64,000 nt of DNA, taken from the NCBI RefSeq assembly GCF_039793925.1, contig NZ_JBAMME010000130.1:1-64000 (forward strand), read 5' to 3'. The number at the start of each line of letters is the position of its first letter. The stretch's first letter is position 1. The translations under genes and the position numbers were made by a program. The DNA is from Thermogutta sp039793925. GTDB lineage: Bacteria; Planctomycetota; Planctomycetia; Pirellulales; Thermoguttaceae. The notes beneath the pieces are model-generated. The model worked only from the letters and a program-made list of their open reading frames with translations, searched no databases and was not told the DNA's origin. This document shows positions 9,412 to 17,975 of this stretch, piece by piece.

Positions 9412-12400
9412 ATGTTGAGGCACCGCTGGGCACAGATCATTGTGAGCCTTTTGGTGACGGCCGCGGCCTACCAGCTCTATGCCGTACTGGCGGTACCTCT
9501 TATCGAGCCCGAACCGAATCTTCATGAGACTTCCCCGCGCAGTGTGGACTTTCCAGCCGATCAGCGGCTTCAGCAACGCTTGGAGGCACTTTCGGCATTC
9601 TTTCCCGGTCGAAGTCAGCTCATCAAAAATGCCAAAATGCTAGAAATCGACCAAACGACCGTGCTTTTCCAGGACTACTGGAATCTCGGCGAGGGACGCG
9701 TGCTGGTTCGGCCCTGCCTCCTGGTCTTTGATTCGCGCACATCAGGGTCTCATAAATGGCCGTCAAATCTTCCGGAAATACTCATCCTCGAAGCTCTCGA
9801 CGGCGCAATTTTCCAGTTTGATCGCCCCCTCGATCTGCGTACCGCCCGAATCGGCCGGTTCATCGCTGGTCAACTGCTGGGTAATGTTGTTGTACGGGGC
9901 GAAAACCCTACCGTGAATAATCCGGATTTCCGGCTCACAACTCGCGACATTACAGTTACAGAACATCGCGTTTGGACGAATCATCCCCTGGAACTTTCCT
10001 GGGGAAAACATCGCGCCCGGGGCGCTGGAATGGAAATCGTCTTCCGAGGAAGGACGCCATTTTCGCGGGGAGGGTCACAGCAGGAACCGCTCAATGTCGA
10101 TCGGTTTCTGCTCCGCCATGTGGATCGCCTTCACATCGATCTGGAGACCCTCAGGCCTCCCGACAAATGGCAGCCGACCACGTCACCTGACTCTTTGTCC
10201 CCATCATCGCGAGATGAATCGCTCGACATTTCGTGTCAGGGGCCCCTGCTCTTCGTCCCGGCTCAGAAAACGATCACCCTGGAAGACCGCGTGGAAGTTG
10301 CACGGACCCGAAACGGCCAGACCGTCATGCAGCTCCGCTGCCAACAGCTCGTGGTGACTTTCCAGGATAAACAAGCACCCAACAGCACAAACGATTCACC
10401 TACAGTGGCTCAAGCGTCCCGTGATCCTGCGAATGCTAAGAAATCGGTTCCGGGATCGTCGAAATGGCAGGTCCACCTCGTCCGGGCCGTCGGCCAACCA
10501 GTGCGCATTGTGTTTCCAACCTGGAATGGCGAATTGCAAGGAGATGACCTTCGCTACGACGCCACTTCGGGTGCTATGTCTCTGGATGGTTCCAATGGCG
10601 TACACGGAAAAAGGGGGAAAGATCAGTTCTCGGCTCGGGGGGTGCAATGCCAACTGAGCCCAATGGGGGACATTCAGATGCTGGCAGCCGTGGGGCCCGG
10701 GAAAGCTGAGTTCACTCCCACCAACTCTTCGCAGGAATGGATATTGACGTGGGGCCGCAGCCTGACTTTGACCAACCAGTCGAACGAGCGCATCGCCGCT
10801 CTGCAGGGCGGAGTTCACATTGAAGCCGCCAGTTTGGGGACCCTCGAGGCCCAGGAAGTCTGGTGTTGGGCGGATGCCGGTCCACACGCAGCCGATTTTG
10901 CCACGCTTCGCGTTCGTCGGTTCGTGGCGGAATCGGGTGTCGAGCTTAGGTCGTCCCAGTTTGTCGCTCAAACTGACCGCCTGGAAGCCTGGATCAAGTG
11001 GGAGGAGGCCTCATCAGCAGAAGCTTTTCGGTCGTCGAACGTTATTTCCGCTCCACCGGTTGAAAAAACTTCCGGGAAAGACAACGATTCGGCTTTTCCA
11101 AGGAACCCAGGCCAGATTGTCCTGCGCGCCAATCTGTTGCGAATGGAGTTCGCAGCTTATGCAGGCCAGGCAGCGGAATTGACAGCCCTTTCCGCGGACG
11201 GTAGCGTCGTTGCCGATGAACGTCCCCAACAACCGGACCTTCACCCCTTACAACTCCGCGGCGACCACCTCGAGGTTACTCACCCCACGCGTCCTACCAC
11301 GATTTTTTCACTCACTGGAAATCCTGCCTACGTGGCAGGGCGAGGTTTGGCCTTGACAGGATACCAGATTTTCCTCGACCGCGGCCGTAATCTTCTCTCT
11401 GTCGCCGGGGTGGGTCGTCTCGATATTGAGAAATCTGCTGCGGGAACTGTTCCCGTTTCTATTCAGGACCGCGTTGCCATTCAGTGGAACCAGGGCATGG
11501 ACTTCGCCGGTCGAACGATTTCTTTCCAAGGAGGAGTTCAGCTCACTTCCGGGCCCCGGCGTCTGCAAGCCAATGCGCTGGGAATTGAACTGGAACAGCC
11601 AGTCATCCTTTCCAGTCTCTCCAGTTTCGAAAGACACCAGGTGCGGTTGGTTCGGGCCATCGGGAATGTGTTTGTGGAGAATCTCGAGCTTGCTCCATCA
11701 GGCGACCTCGTTGCCCGGGATATGTTGCGGGTCAGCGAAATCAGCGTGGATTTCCTCAGCGGCCGGATCTCCGCACCTGGACCAGGACGATTTGGAACAG
11801 TCCGCCAGGCGGCTAGTCTCGCCGGTATTTTCCAGACCGGTGGCACGCCACCATCCGTCGAGCAGCAGCCGCTTGACCCGGGGCAGCAGAATAACTCACA
11901 GCAAAATTCGTCCCCTGGCGCGAACCCCAATCACCAAACCAACTCTTCCCCCGTAACCACACCGGATCAACGGCTGGTCATGCTGGACATCAGTTTCCAC
12001 CAGCGATTGGAGGGAAATATTCACCAGCGACAAGTAGGTTGTTACGGCCGGGTCAAAGCCCGATATGGCGGGGTGGCCACCTGGTCCGCAGAGAGCCTTC
12101 CCGACGATCCTGCCCTCCTTGGTCCGGAGGGAATGGTCCTCAATTGTCAGGAGCTCACAGCGTTTCAAATTGTGACGCCGGGGGAGCAACGCCCCCATCT
12201 TGAGCTTCTCGCTTTGGGAAACGTTACTCTGGAGGCCCAATTTCATACGGCTCGGGCAAGGCGTCTGTCTCTGGATGAATCGAAAACGCTCCTAGTTCTA
12301 GAAGGCGACGGCGATGTTCCCGCAGAGCTTTACCGGCAAGAATTTCGGGGTGGCCCTGTTCAGAAGACAACAGCCCGGCGAATTTACTTCTGGTATTCCA

Positions 12401-12474
12401 CCAAAACAGTCAAAGTGGACGACGCCAAATCCCTGGAGATCAGCCGCTCGCCGGCTGTTCCCCTGGGTGGTTGA
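9412..12474 (+). CDS. very large OstA/LptA-like envelope protein (putative lipopolysaccharide transport)
   Basis: A 1020-residue protein with one N-terminal membrane helix (about residues 8-30) and the rest probably periplasmic. The body is almost all beta-rich, with repeated units of the OstA/LptA type: for example LEDRVEVARTRNGQTVMQLR, LTGYQIFLDRGRNLLSVAG and the C-terminal ARRLSLDESKTLLVLEGDG followed by ARRIYFWYSTKTVKVDDAKS. A Gln/Asn/Pro/Ser linker sits near 815-855. In many Gram-negative bacteria kdsD-kdsC is followed by lptC-lptA, so position and the LptC-like anchor suggest a fused or expanded LptC/LptA bridge. This is inference: LptA is normally under 200 residues. It starts two bases after the kdsC stop, implying translational coupling. 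No lptB is visible. Confidence 0.6.
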   Translation: MLRHRWAQIIVSLLVTAAAYQLYAVLAVPLIEPEPNLHETSPRSVDFPADQRLQQRLEALSAFFPGRSQLIKNAKMLEIDQTTVLFQDYWNLGEGRVLVRPCLLVFDSRTSGSHKWPSNLPEILILEALDGAIFQFDRPLDLRTARIGRFIAGQLLGNVVVRGENPTVNNPDFRLTTRDITVTEHRVWTNHPLELSWGKHRARGAGMEIVFRGRTPFSRGGSQQEPLNVDRFLLRHVDRLHIDLETLRPPDKWQPTTSPDSLSPSSRDESLDISCQGPLLFVPAQKTITLEDRVEVARTRNGQTVMQLRCQQLVVTFQDKQAPNSTNDSPTVAQASRDPANAKKSVPGSSKWQVHLVRAVGQPVRIVFPTWNGELQGDDLRYDATSGAMSLDGSNGVHGKRGKDQFSARGVQCQLSPMGDIQMLAAVGPGKAEFTPTNSSQEWILTWGRSLTLTNQSNERIAALQGGVHIEAASLGTLEAQEVWCWADAGPHAADFATLRVRRFVAESGVELRSSQFVAQTDRLEAWIKWEEASSAEAFRSSNVISAPPVEKTSGKDNDSAFPRNPGQIVLRANLLRMEFAAYAGQAAELTALSADGSVVADERPQQPDLHPLQLRGDHLEVTHPTRPTTIFSLTGNPAYVAGRGLALTGYQIFLDRGRNLLSVAGVGRLDIEKSAAGTVPVSIQDRVAIQWNQGMDFAGRTISFQGGVQLTSGPRRLQANALGIELEQPVILSSLSSFERHQVRLVRAIGNVFVENLELAPSGDLVARDMLRVSEISVDFLSGRISAPGPGRFGTVRQAASLAGIFQTGGTPPSVEQQPLDPGQQNNSQQNSSPGANPNHQTNSSPVTTPDQRLVMLDISFHQRLEGNIHQRQVGCYGRVKARYGGVATWSAESLPDDPALLGPEGMVLNCQELTAFQIVTPGEQRPHLELLALGNVTLEAQFHTARARRLSLDESKTLLVLEGDGDVPAELYRQEFRGGPVQKTTARRIYFWYSTKTVKVDDAKSLEISRSPAVPLGG

Positions 12475-12613
12475 ATGGTCCACGGTGCAGCCCTTCTTTC
12501 ATGATCGGAGGGAGTATCCCTCACCACCGTGGAGATTGTCGATCCCCAATCGTATTCTGGACAATTTGCCCCTTACCGGTCAGCGACCGAGTGCCCACGA
12601 GCATGCCTTAAAC

Positions 12614-13249
12614 TCAGCAGCGCTGCCGCAGAATCGAGTTGAGTTCGGCGCTCGAAACGATTGTGACACCGGCCTCCCGAAGCTGCTTCAACGAACGCTC
12701 CACATCACCCGGCATCAATTCCACACCCCGGCAGGCGTCTTCAACGAGAAACGTCTGATAGCCCAACTCGACCCCATCCAAACAGGTCCACTTCACGCAG
12801 TAATCGGTCGCCAACCCCACCACAAAAATGCGTGTGACACCGTGTTCCTGAAGGTATTCATGGAGCCCGGTGGCCCGCTGCCGTGCGTTGTCGTAAAAAC
12901 CACTGTAACTGTCGATAGCCGGATCCGTGCCTTTGCGAAACACTGCTTGGAAAAGCTGCGTGTTAAGTCCGGGATGAAATTTGGCTCCCGGAGTTTCCTG
13001 AACACAATGCACGGGCCACAAGATTTGTGGCACTCCGTTGATTTCCACAACCTCCCCTGGCTGCTTGCCGGGGTGATTGGCCGCGAAACTGCAGTGTTCG
13101 GCTGGATGCCAGTCCTGGGTGGCCACCACCAGCCGGAAAAGTGGCATCACCCGATTGATAACAGGGACTACTTCGTCGCCCCGCGGTACAGGCAGCGCAC
13201 CTCCCGGGCAAAAGTCGTTCTGCACATCCACCACGATCAGGGCGTCCAT
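12614..13249 (-). CDS. pncA: nicotinamidase (isochorismatase family)
   Basis: Hydrolyses nicotinamide to nicotinate for NAD salvage. The catalytic triad is visible as D8 (VVDVQNDF), K106 (VFRKGTDP) and C151 (ATDYCVKW). Candidate metal ligands are D46 and H48 in TQDWHPAEH. The length of 211 aa is normal. The ATG at 13249 is preferred over an in-frame TTG at 13270 because a purine-rich GGAGAGAAGAG lies just upstream of the ATG. It is the last gene of a minus-strand NAD cluster (pncB, nadE, nrtR), 183 bases after nrtR, and its product feeds the pncB enzyme directly. Confidence 0.93.
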   Translation of the reverse strand: MDALIVVDVQNDFCPGGALPVPRGDEVVPVINRVMPLFRLVVATQDWHPAEHCSFAANHPGKQPGEVVEINGVPQILWPVHCVQETPGAKFHPGLNTQLFQAVFRKGTDPAIDSYSGFYDNARQRATGLHEYLQEHGVTRIFVVGLATDYCVKWTCLDGVELGYQTFLVEDACRGVELMPGDVERSLKQLREAGVTIVSSAELNSILRQRC

Positions 13250-13362
13250 GGACGAAACTCTTCTCTCCAAATCTCCTGTACTTCCTTACTTTCCTCATTG
13301 GGCTCAGTAAAGGATATGCCCTGGGTGCATCCCAGCGGTTCGACCACGATGTTACGTTTCAT
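13237..13362 (-). CDS. possible 41-residue small protein overlapping the pncA start
   Basis: An ATG at 13362 opens a 41-codon frame ending TGA at 13237, overlapping the first 13 bases of pncA in another frame. The product is protein-like: a basic-hydrophobic start (MKRNIVVEPLG) then a charged, helix-prone part (EESKEVQEIWREEF). No clear ribosome binding site precedes it. It could be a small protein translationally coupled to pncA, or chance. I recognise no family. Confidence 0.25.
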   Translation of the reverse strand: MKRNIVVEPLGCTQGISFTEPNEESKEVQEIWREEFRPWTP

Positions 13363-13432
13363 ATTTGCGTTTTAAACAGCGATGGTCAACTCACCGGAGA
13401 CTGCCTGCCGGCGGGTTGGTGCCGAGTATTGC

Positions 13433-14170
13433 TCACGTACCGGCGAATACTTCAGGCGCAAAACCGGTGCGCGATAGCTTCTCGTACACCGCTGGACAGA
13501 ATCGAAACAGCGTGCTCACCCGACCGTGACTCGGTGTCTTGACGGAGTTCGAAGTGGGCCCTTCCGCCTCCTCAACGAGCCCAGCTTTCAGCAGAAAATT
13601 TCGGAGTTTTCTTGCTGAAATAGAACAGCCCAGGATGCTCTCATAGACGCACTGAAGGTCCTCGATCGTGAAAGTATCCGGAAACAATTCCCGCCCGAAC
13701 GGTCGGGTACGAATCTCACGTCGAAAGTTTTCCGTCACCTCTTCCACAATTTGATTATGATCGAAGGCCATCGGCGGAAGGGCCGAAAGGCTGAACCACT
13801 CGGCTTTCGCGGCGTCATCCCCACCCTGAGGTGACTGGGCCGACTTCCAGACGACAGCGCGATAGACAATCGAAATGGTACGCCCCCGTGGGTCTCGACC
13901 CGGTGTACCGTAAACTCCGGCAACCTCCAGCGCTGCACACCGAATGCCTGTTTCCTCTTCTAGTTCACGCGCCGCTGCTACCTCCAAAGGCTCGTCAATA
14001 TCCACAAACCCGCCGGGCAACGCCCACATCCCTGCAAACGGTGGTCGCCCCCGCTGGATAAGAAGAACCTCTGGTGATGCCTGAGAGCCGCTGGAGCTGA
14101 TTGTAGGGAGTCCAAAAATCACGCAATCCACGCACACCGCGGGGCGGGGATATTCATACGTGTAGCTCAT
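13433..14170 (-). CDS. nrtR: NUDIX hydrolase with C-terminal winged helix, NrtR-type regulator of NAD metabolism
   Basis: A 245-residue two-domain protein. The N-terminal NUDIX domain has an intact box at G54-I76 (GFVDIDEPLEVAAARELEEE, then TGI), so ADP-ribose-type hydrolysis may be retained. The C-terminal part from about residue 155 (FTIEDLQCVYESILG, then ARKLRNFLLKAGLV) matches the winged-helix region of NrtR proteins, which repress NAD synthesis or salvage genes and respond to ADP-ribose. The ATG at 14170 has AGGGAG about ten bases upstream; longer in-frame readings run into nadE. It sits 37 bases after nadE in the pncB-nadE operon, the classic NrtR context. A pure ADP-ribose pyrophosphatase is the alternative. 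Confidence 0.8.
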   Translation of the reverse strand: MSYTYEYPRPAVCVDCVIFGLPTISSSGSQASPEVLLIQRGRPPFAGMWALPGGFVDIDEPLEVAAARELEEETGIRCAALEVAGVYGTPGRDPRGRTISIVYRAVVWKSAQSPQGGDDAAKAEWFSLSALPPMAFDHNQIVEEVTENFRREIRTRPFGRELFPDTFTIEDLQCVYESILGCSISARKLRNFLLKAGLVEEAEGPTSNSVKTPSHGRVSTLFRFCPAVYEKLSRTGFAPEVFAGT

Positions 14171-14207
14171 CGAATGAATCGCTCCCTGATTTGCAGAACC
14201 CCTCGCA

Positions 14208-16205
14208 TTACACCTTGCCGTTTTCGACTGCTTGGCGGAGCTCCGCCAACTCCCGCTCGAATCCTCCCGAAAGAATCGGGAATCGGCACCAACTGCGTGG
14301 GTCAAGATCTTCGTCATCCACGTGAAAAGCCGGGGCATACCGCTCGCGCTTCCACTGGTTGCGGCACCACAATCGGAAGAATCGCTCGACCCACGTGACC
14401 AGTTGCTCGGGACCATAGTCCGGGAATTCGTGCCGCATCAGGCGATAGATCTCCCTCGGCGAAAGCTTGTCGCGAATGGCCGCCTTTTCAATAAAATCGA
14501 GAATCGGATAAGGCATCAAATCAGCTTCGTCCGTCTGCTGCTGCTCGCTGGGCCGCAATTCTGCCGTGGGCGTGAGAGCATTAACCTTGGCGAGAGCCGG
14601 CACGGGATGCAATCCTTCAGGCCCCACCTGCTCCAACCACTTCAACCACTGCCGTAAATATGTTTTGTTGATACCCGCAATCGGGCTGATGCTCCCACAG
14701 GTGTCGCCGTCCATGGTGGCATACCCCACCGCCGCTTCGGAGCGGTTACTGGTAGTCAAAAGTAAGGCGCCTTTGACGTTGGCCAGCAGCCAGGCACTGG
14801 GACCCCGCGCGCGGGCCTGGATGTTTTGCAAAGCGATGTCATGTTTCTCCCATGTAAGTGGATGCCCGAGAACCTCTTCGATCCGCTTGATGTAGAGTGT
14901 CACGATTTCGTCCACAGAAATACAAGACATGGTAGCGCCGAGGGAGGTCACCACGGCCGTGGCTGCCTCCCGAGTAGCGGGACTGTTGTTCCGAGTGGCT
15001 TGGTAAATACAGTGAAGAAGTTTTGCAATCCGCTCCTGATGAGTTTGAGTCGTTTTCAGCTCGGGAATGTGGCTGAGGGCCTGGCAAAAGGCTTCGTGAC
15101 CCAGCTCCTGATGAGCTGCTTCGACCATGAGAGCCGCAAGGCAGGCGACTGCCGAGGAGTCAGCTCCACCGCTCACACTGACGACAAATCCCCTGGCTTT
15201 GCTCTTGCGGAGATAATCGAACAACCCAAGCATCACCGCCCGCGCGAATTCCTCCTCTTTGAGATACGGTCCCGTTTCCCAGGCGGGCCACTGCCCTACT
15301 TCCACAGAAGGTTCAATGTCGGGAAAATCCCAGGCGATATTGACCACCCCGTCATTGCGGAAAGCCAGATGAGGATCAAAACCTGCGGAACGGGCTCTGT
15401 TCACGCGGTTAAGCTCCACGTCCACGACACCGGTGGTCACCGTAACTGGCCGAAAACTGAACCGGGGGCCTGCGGCAATCATCCGTCCCTGCGAGGCAAT
15501 CAGGACTCCCCCATCATAAATGACCCGCCCGGCTTCATTACCCATCAGGTTGGTGTAAATGTATCCCACATGGAATGCCCGCGAGCCTTCCACCACGAAT
15601 CGCTTGCGCACCTCGTACTTGCCAAATGAAAAATGGCTCGCACTTGGATTGAGTATTAAATCAACTCCGCGGGAGGCCAGTTCACTTCCTGGTCGCTGCG
15701 CCACCCAAGCATCCTCGCAGATCTCAAAGCCGAGTCGAATCCCGCCCACACTGAATACATAATCACCGATCGGGTAATCGCGGCCGGCAATCTCAATCTG
15801 ATCGCACACACCCGCCGGCCAGGGCTTGAACCACCGCGGCTCGTAATGGAGGCCCTCGGAGGCCAGGAACTTCTTAGGGACGAAGCCAAGGATTTCCCCA
15901 TCGGCGACCAGGCAGGCGGAATTAAATACGGCGCATCGGTGGAAAAGGGGCAGTCCCAAGGAGACAATCATCCCCTTGGTATGGGGCAGACACTCCATCA
16001 GCACTTCTAATGCTGTTTTGTGGACGCCCGGCGAAAGAAACGCGTCCTCACAGCCATAGCCCGTGACGCATAATTCCGGCAAACACAGGATGGTTGCCCC
16101 TTCGTTTCGGGCAATTTCGATAGCACGCACAATATTGGTGAAGTTGTTGGACCAATCCAAGGGCGTCTGATTAACCGTCGCCCCTGCCACGCGGACCCGA
16201 CTCAT
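14208..16205 (-). CDS. nadE: glutamine-dependent NAD+ synthetase
   Basis: Amidates deamido-NAD to NAD using glutamine and ATP. The N-terminal nitrilase-type glutaminase domain (about residues 1-280) shows the Glu-Lys-Cys triad: E44 in LCLPELCVTGYG, a Lys in VPKKFLASEG, and the Cys in GFEICEDAW. The C-terminal NAD synthase domain has the ATP-pyrophosphatase loop SVSGGADSSA. The product is 665 aa, the normal two-domain size. The ATG at 16205 overlaps the pncB stop as ATGA, so translation is coupled, and GAGGAG lies upstream. The gene acts directly after PncB and the adenylyltransferase step in salvage. Confidence 0.95.
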   Translation of the reverse strand: MSRVRVAGATVNQTPLDWSNNFTNIVRAIEIARNEGATILCLPELCVTGYGCEDAFLSPGVHKTALEVLMECLPHTKGMIVSLGLPLFHRCAVFNSACLVADGEILGFVPKKFLASEGLHYEPRWFKPWPAGVCDQIEIAGRDYPIGDYVFSVGGIRLGFEICEDAWVAQRPGSELASRGVDLILNPSASHFSFGKYEVRKRFVVEGSRAFHVGYIYTNLMGNEAGRVIYDGGVLIASQGRMIAAGPRFSFRPVTVTTGVVDVELNRVNRARSAGFDPHLAFRNDGVVNIAWDFPDIEPSVEVGQWPAWETGPYLKEEEFARAVMLGLFDYLRKSKARGFVVSVSGGADSSAVACLAALMVEAAHQELGHEAFCQALSHIPELKTTQTHQERIAKLLHCIYQATRNNSPATREAATAVVTSLGATMSCISVDEIVTLYIKRIEEVLGHPLTWEKHDIALQNIQARARGPSAWLLANVKGALLLTTSNRSEAAVGYATMDGDTCGSISPIAGINKTYLRQWLKWLEQVGPEGLHPVPALAKVNALTPTAELRPSEQQQTDEADLMPYPILDFIEKAAIRDKLSPREIYRLMRHEFPDYGPEQLVTWVERFFRLWCRNQWKRERYAPAFHVDDEDLDPRSWCRFPILSGGFERELAELRQAVENGKV

Positions 16206-17653
16206 GGTGAAAACTCCTCGTGGTGAAAGCGGAGTTGGCGACGGCGGCGAGCAACGCCGCGAGCGATCTTTACCGGGAACGGTTTTGCCCCTCGCAGGGA
16301 AAGGCACTCAGCGGGAAAGGCACCCAGCTGGCGCTGAACATACTCCCGAATTTCTTCCAGATTCCTGTCCCTGTGAACTGGTTCGCTCCCCATCCAAAGC
16401 GGTTGCAGCAATTCTTTTGTGTCCTCAGCCGAATATTTCTCCGGTCCCTGGGGGGGAAGCTGGAGTGCCTGGGAATCGCGTTCGTCGTAAATCACATCCA
16501 TCTGGGGCTGGTCCGCCACATAATACCGGCGAACCCGCAGGATTCCCGGCAGGGTCTGTTTGGCGGATTCCGCCGAGATTTTCATTCGATCATGCCAGTT
16601 TCCGTCCCCATCTTGGATGGCCGCCAGTTTGTAAACCACGGACAGCGCCGGCTCATCGAAGGCCGTAGTCAGCCGCGTACCAACCCCCCATGCGTTGATC
16701 TGAGCCCCAGCAGTTTTGAGCCGGGTGATCCGGTACTCATCCAGATCGCCGGACGCGAAAATGAGCACATCATTCAGGCCAGCTTCATCGAGCATTTGCC
16801 GAGCTTTCTGGCTCAACGCCACCAACTCCCCGGAATCCAGACGAATCCCGACCAGCCGGTGGCCTTTTTGTTTAAGCTTCTGTGCTACCTCGATCGCGTG
16901 TTTGACTCCCTGGATGGTGTCGAACGTATCCACCAACAACACACAACTGGAAGGATAACTCTCGGCGTAGGCCTGGAAAGCCCGGCGCTCGTCACCAAAT
17001 GCGAGAATCCAACTGTGCGCTTGGGTTCCTCGAACAGGGATATCCCACAGTTTGCCAGCCAGCACATTAGAAGTGCCTACACACCCGCCAATGTATGTCG
17101 CCCGCGCCGCGATGAGCGCTGCCTCGAATCCCTGCGCTCGTCGCAACCCAAATTCGATGACCGGATCAGGATGAGCGGCCAGCGTCACCCTTGCTGCCTT
17201 GGTGGCCACCAGCGTGGGAAATCCTATCAGATTGAGGAGCGGCGTCTCTAGCAGTTGTGCTACTAACAGTCCAGCCTGAACCCGCAAAAAAGGCTCGTGG
17301 GCAAAAATGAGTGTTCCCTCCTCTACAGCGAGGACCTCCCCTTCAAAGCGCAGACGGGCCAAATAATCGAGAAATTCCTGACAAAAGAGCGTTCGGCCAT
17401 CAGACGCCTTAAGAGTAGCCAGATAGCCAAGATCCTCCTCGGTGAATCGCCATCGCTTCAGAAAATCGATCACCGCTTCCATCCCGCACGCGACGGCGAA
17501 CCGTCCGCCAAACGGTGCCCGGCGAAAAAACAGATGAAAAACAGCGTGGCGATCCGCCCAACCCTGGCGCCAGTATCCCTGGGCCATGGTCAACTGATAA
17601 AGGTCGGTCAATAGTGCTGGGTTGGCACAGATCGCCTTCGCGTAGCTCGTCAT
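16202..17653 (-). CDS. pncB: nicotinate phosphoribosyltransferase
   Basis: Converts nicotinate and PRPP to nicotinate mononucleotide, the entry of Preiss-Handler salvage. The 483-residue protein shows the family's FGLRRAQGFEAAL and GTSNVLAG segments and the phosphate-binding part GIRLDSGELVALSQKARQML. It is first in the minus-strand operon pncB-nadE-nrtR-pncA and overlaps nadE by four bases. Fifteen bases upstream of its ATG begins a perfect inverted repeat that covers a TATAAT box, suggesting repression, probably by the NrtR-type protein of the same operon (inference). Confidence 0.94.
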   Translation of the reverse strand: MTSYAKAICANPALLTDLYQLTMAQGYWRQGWADRHAVFHLFFRRAPFGGRFAVACGMEAVIDFLKRWRFTEEDLGYLATLKASDGRTLFCQEFLDYLARLRFEGEVLAVEEGTLIFAHEPFLRVQAGLLVAQLLETPLLNLIGFPTLVATKAARVTLAAHPDPVIEFGLRRAQGFEAALIAARATYIGGCVGTSNVLAGKLWDIPVRGTQAHSWILAFGDERRAFQAYAESYPSSCVLLVDTFDTIQGVKHAIEVAQKLKQKGHRLVGIRLDSGELVALSQKARQMLDEAGLNDVLIFASGDLDEYRITRLKTAGAQINAWGVGTRLTTAFDEPALSVVYKLAAIQDGDGNWHDRMKISAESAKQTLPGILRVRRYYVADQPQMDVIYDERDSQALQLPPQGPEKYSAEDTKELLQPLWMGSEPVHRDRNLEEIREYVQRQLGAFPAECLSLRGAKPFPVKIARGVARRRRQLRFHHEEFSP

Positions 17654-17667
17654 ACACCAACCGTCCT

Positions 17668-17709
17668 AAAGATTTATTTTGCATGGGTTTTTCCCTATTA
17701 TAAATCTTT
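17668..17709 (-). promoter_or_regulatory. inverted repeat over a -10 box upstream of pncB, candidate NrtR operator
   Basis: AAAGATTTAT at 17668-17677 and its exact complement ATAAATCTTT at 17700-17709 are separated by 22 bases. On the minus strand a perfect TATAAT lies at 17702-17697, inside the pncB-distal arm. No good -35 box is seen at 16-18 bases, as is common for activated or weak promoters. A smaller repeat GGGTTTTTCCC (17685-17695) lies within. The position suits a repressor site for the NAD salvage operon; the binding protein is not shown by sequence. Confidence 0.5.
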
Positions 17710-17975
17710 CCCTTTTACCTGCCGGTGTAGGGCACCATAGTGGTCAGCCACCGTGACCTGCGTCCAATCAATATTTCCCCATTTTGAACGTCGTGGGCCT
17801 TTCACTGACGCGGCCGAGCAATTCCGCTACGTTGTGAGCCAATCTGATCAGGCATAGAATAGGTTGAGGATTACTAGCTTCGGTGTGAGGGTGCCCGGAG
17901 GATTCCGAGGCCGGGCTCTGGTTTGCGCAAACCGTGAGTTTTCGCTATTAATTCGTTCAGCGAGAGGGCTCTCCC
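17710..17975. other. divergent intergenic region between pncB and the DUF3047 gene
   Basis: Together with the pncB promoter the gap is 322 bases. No gene, hairpin terminator or further palindrome was recognised in this part. It should hold the promoter of the plus-strand gene at 17976. Confidence 0.4.

Noticed and set aside
12314..13375. 353-codon plus-strand open frame opposite pncA
   Set aside because: Overlaps the end of the OstA-like gene and the whole of pncA in antisense, with no recognisable protein features.
16220..17251. 343-codon plus-strand open frame opposite pncB
   Set aside because: Antisense to a clear nicotinate phosphoribosyltransferase gene; composition typical of shadow frames in high-G+C DNA.
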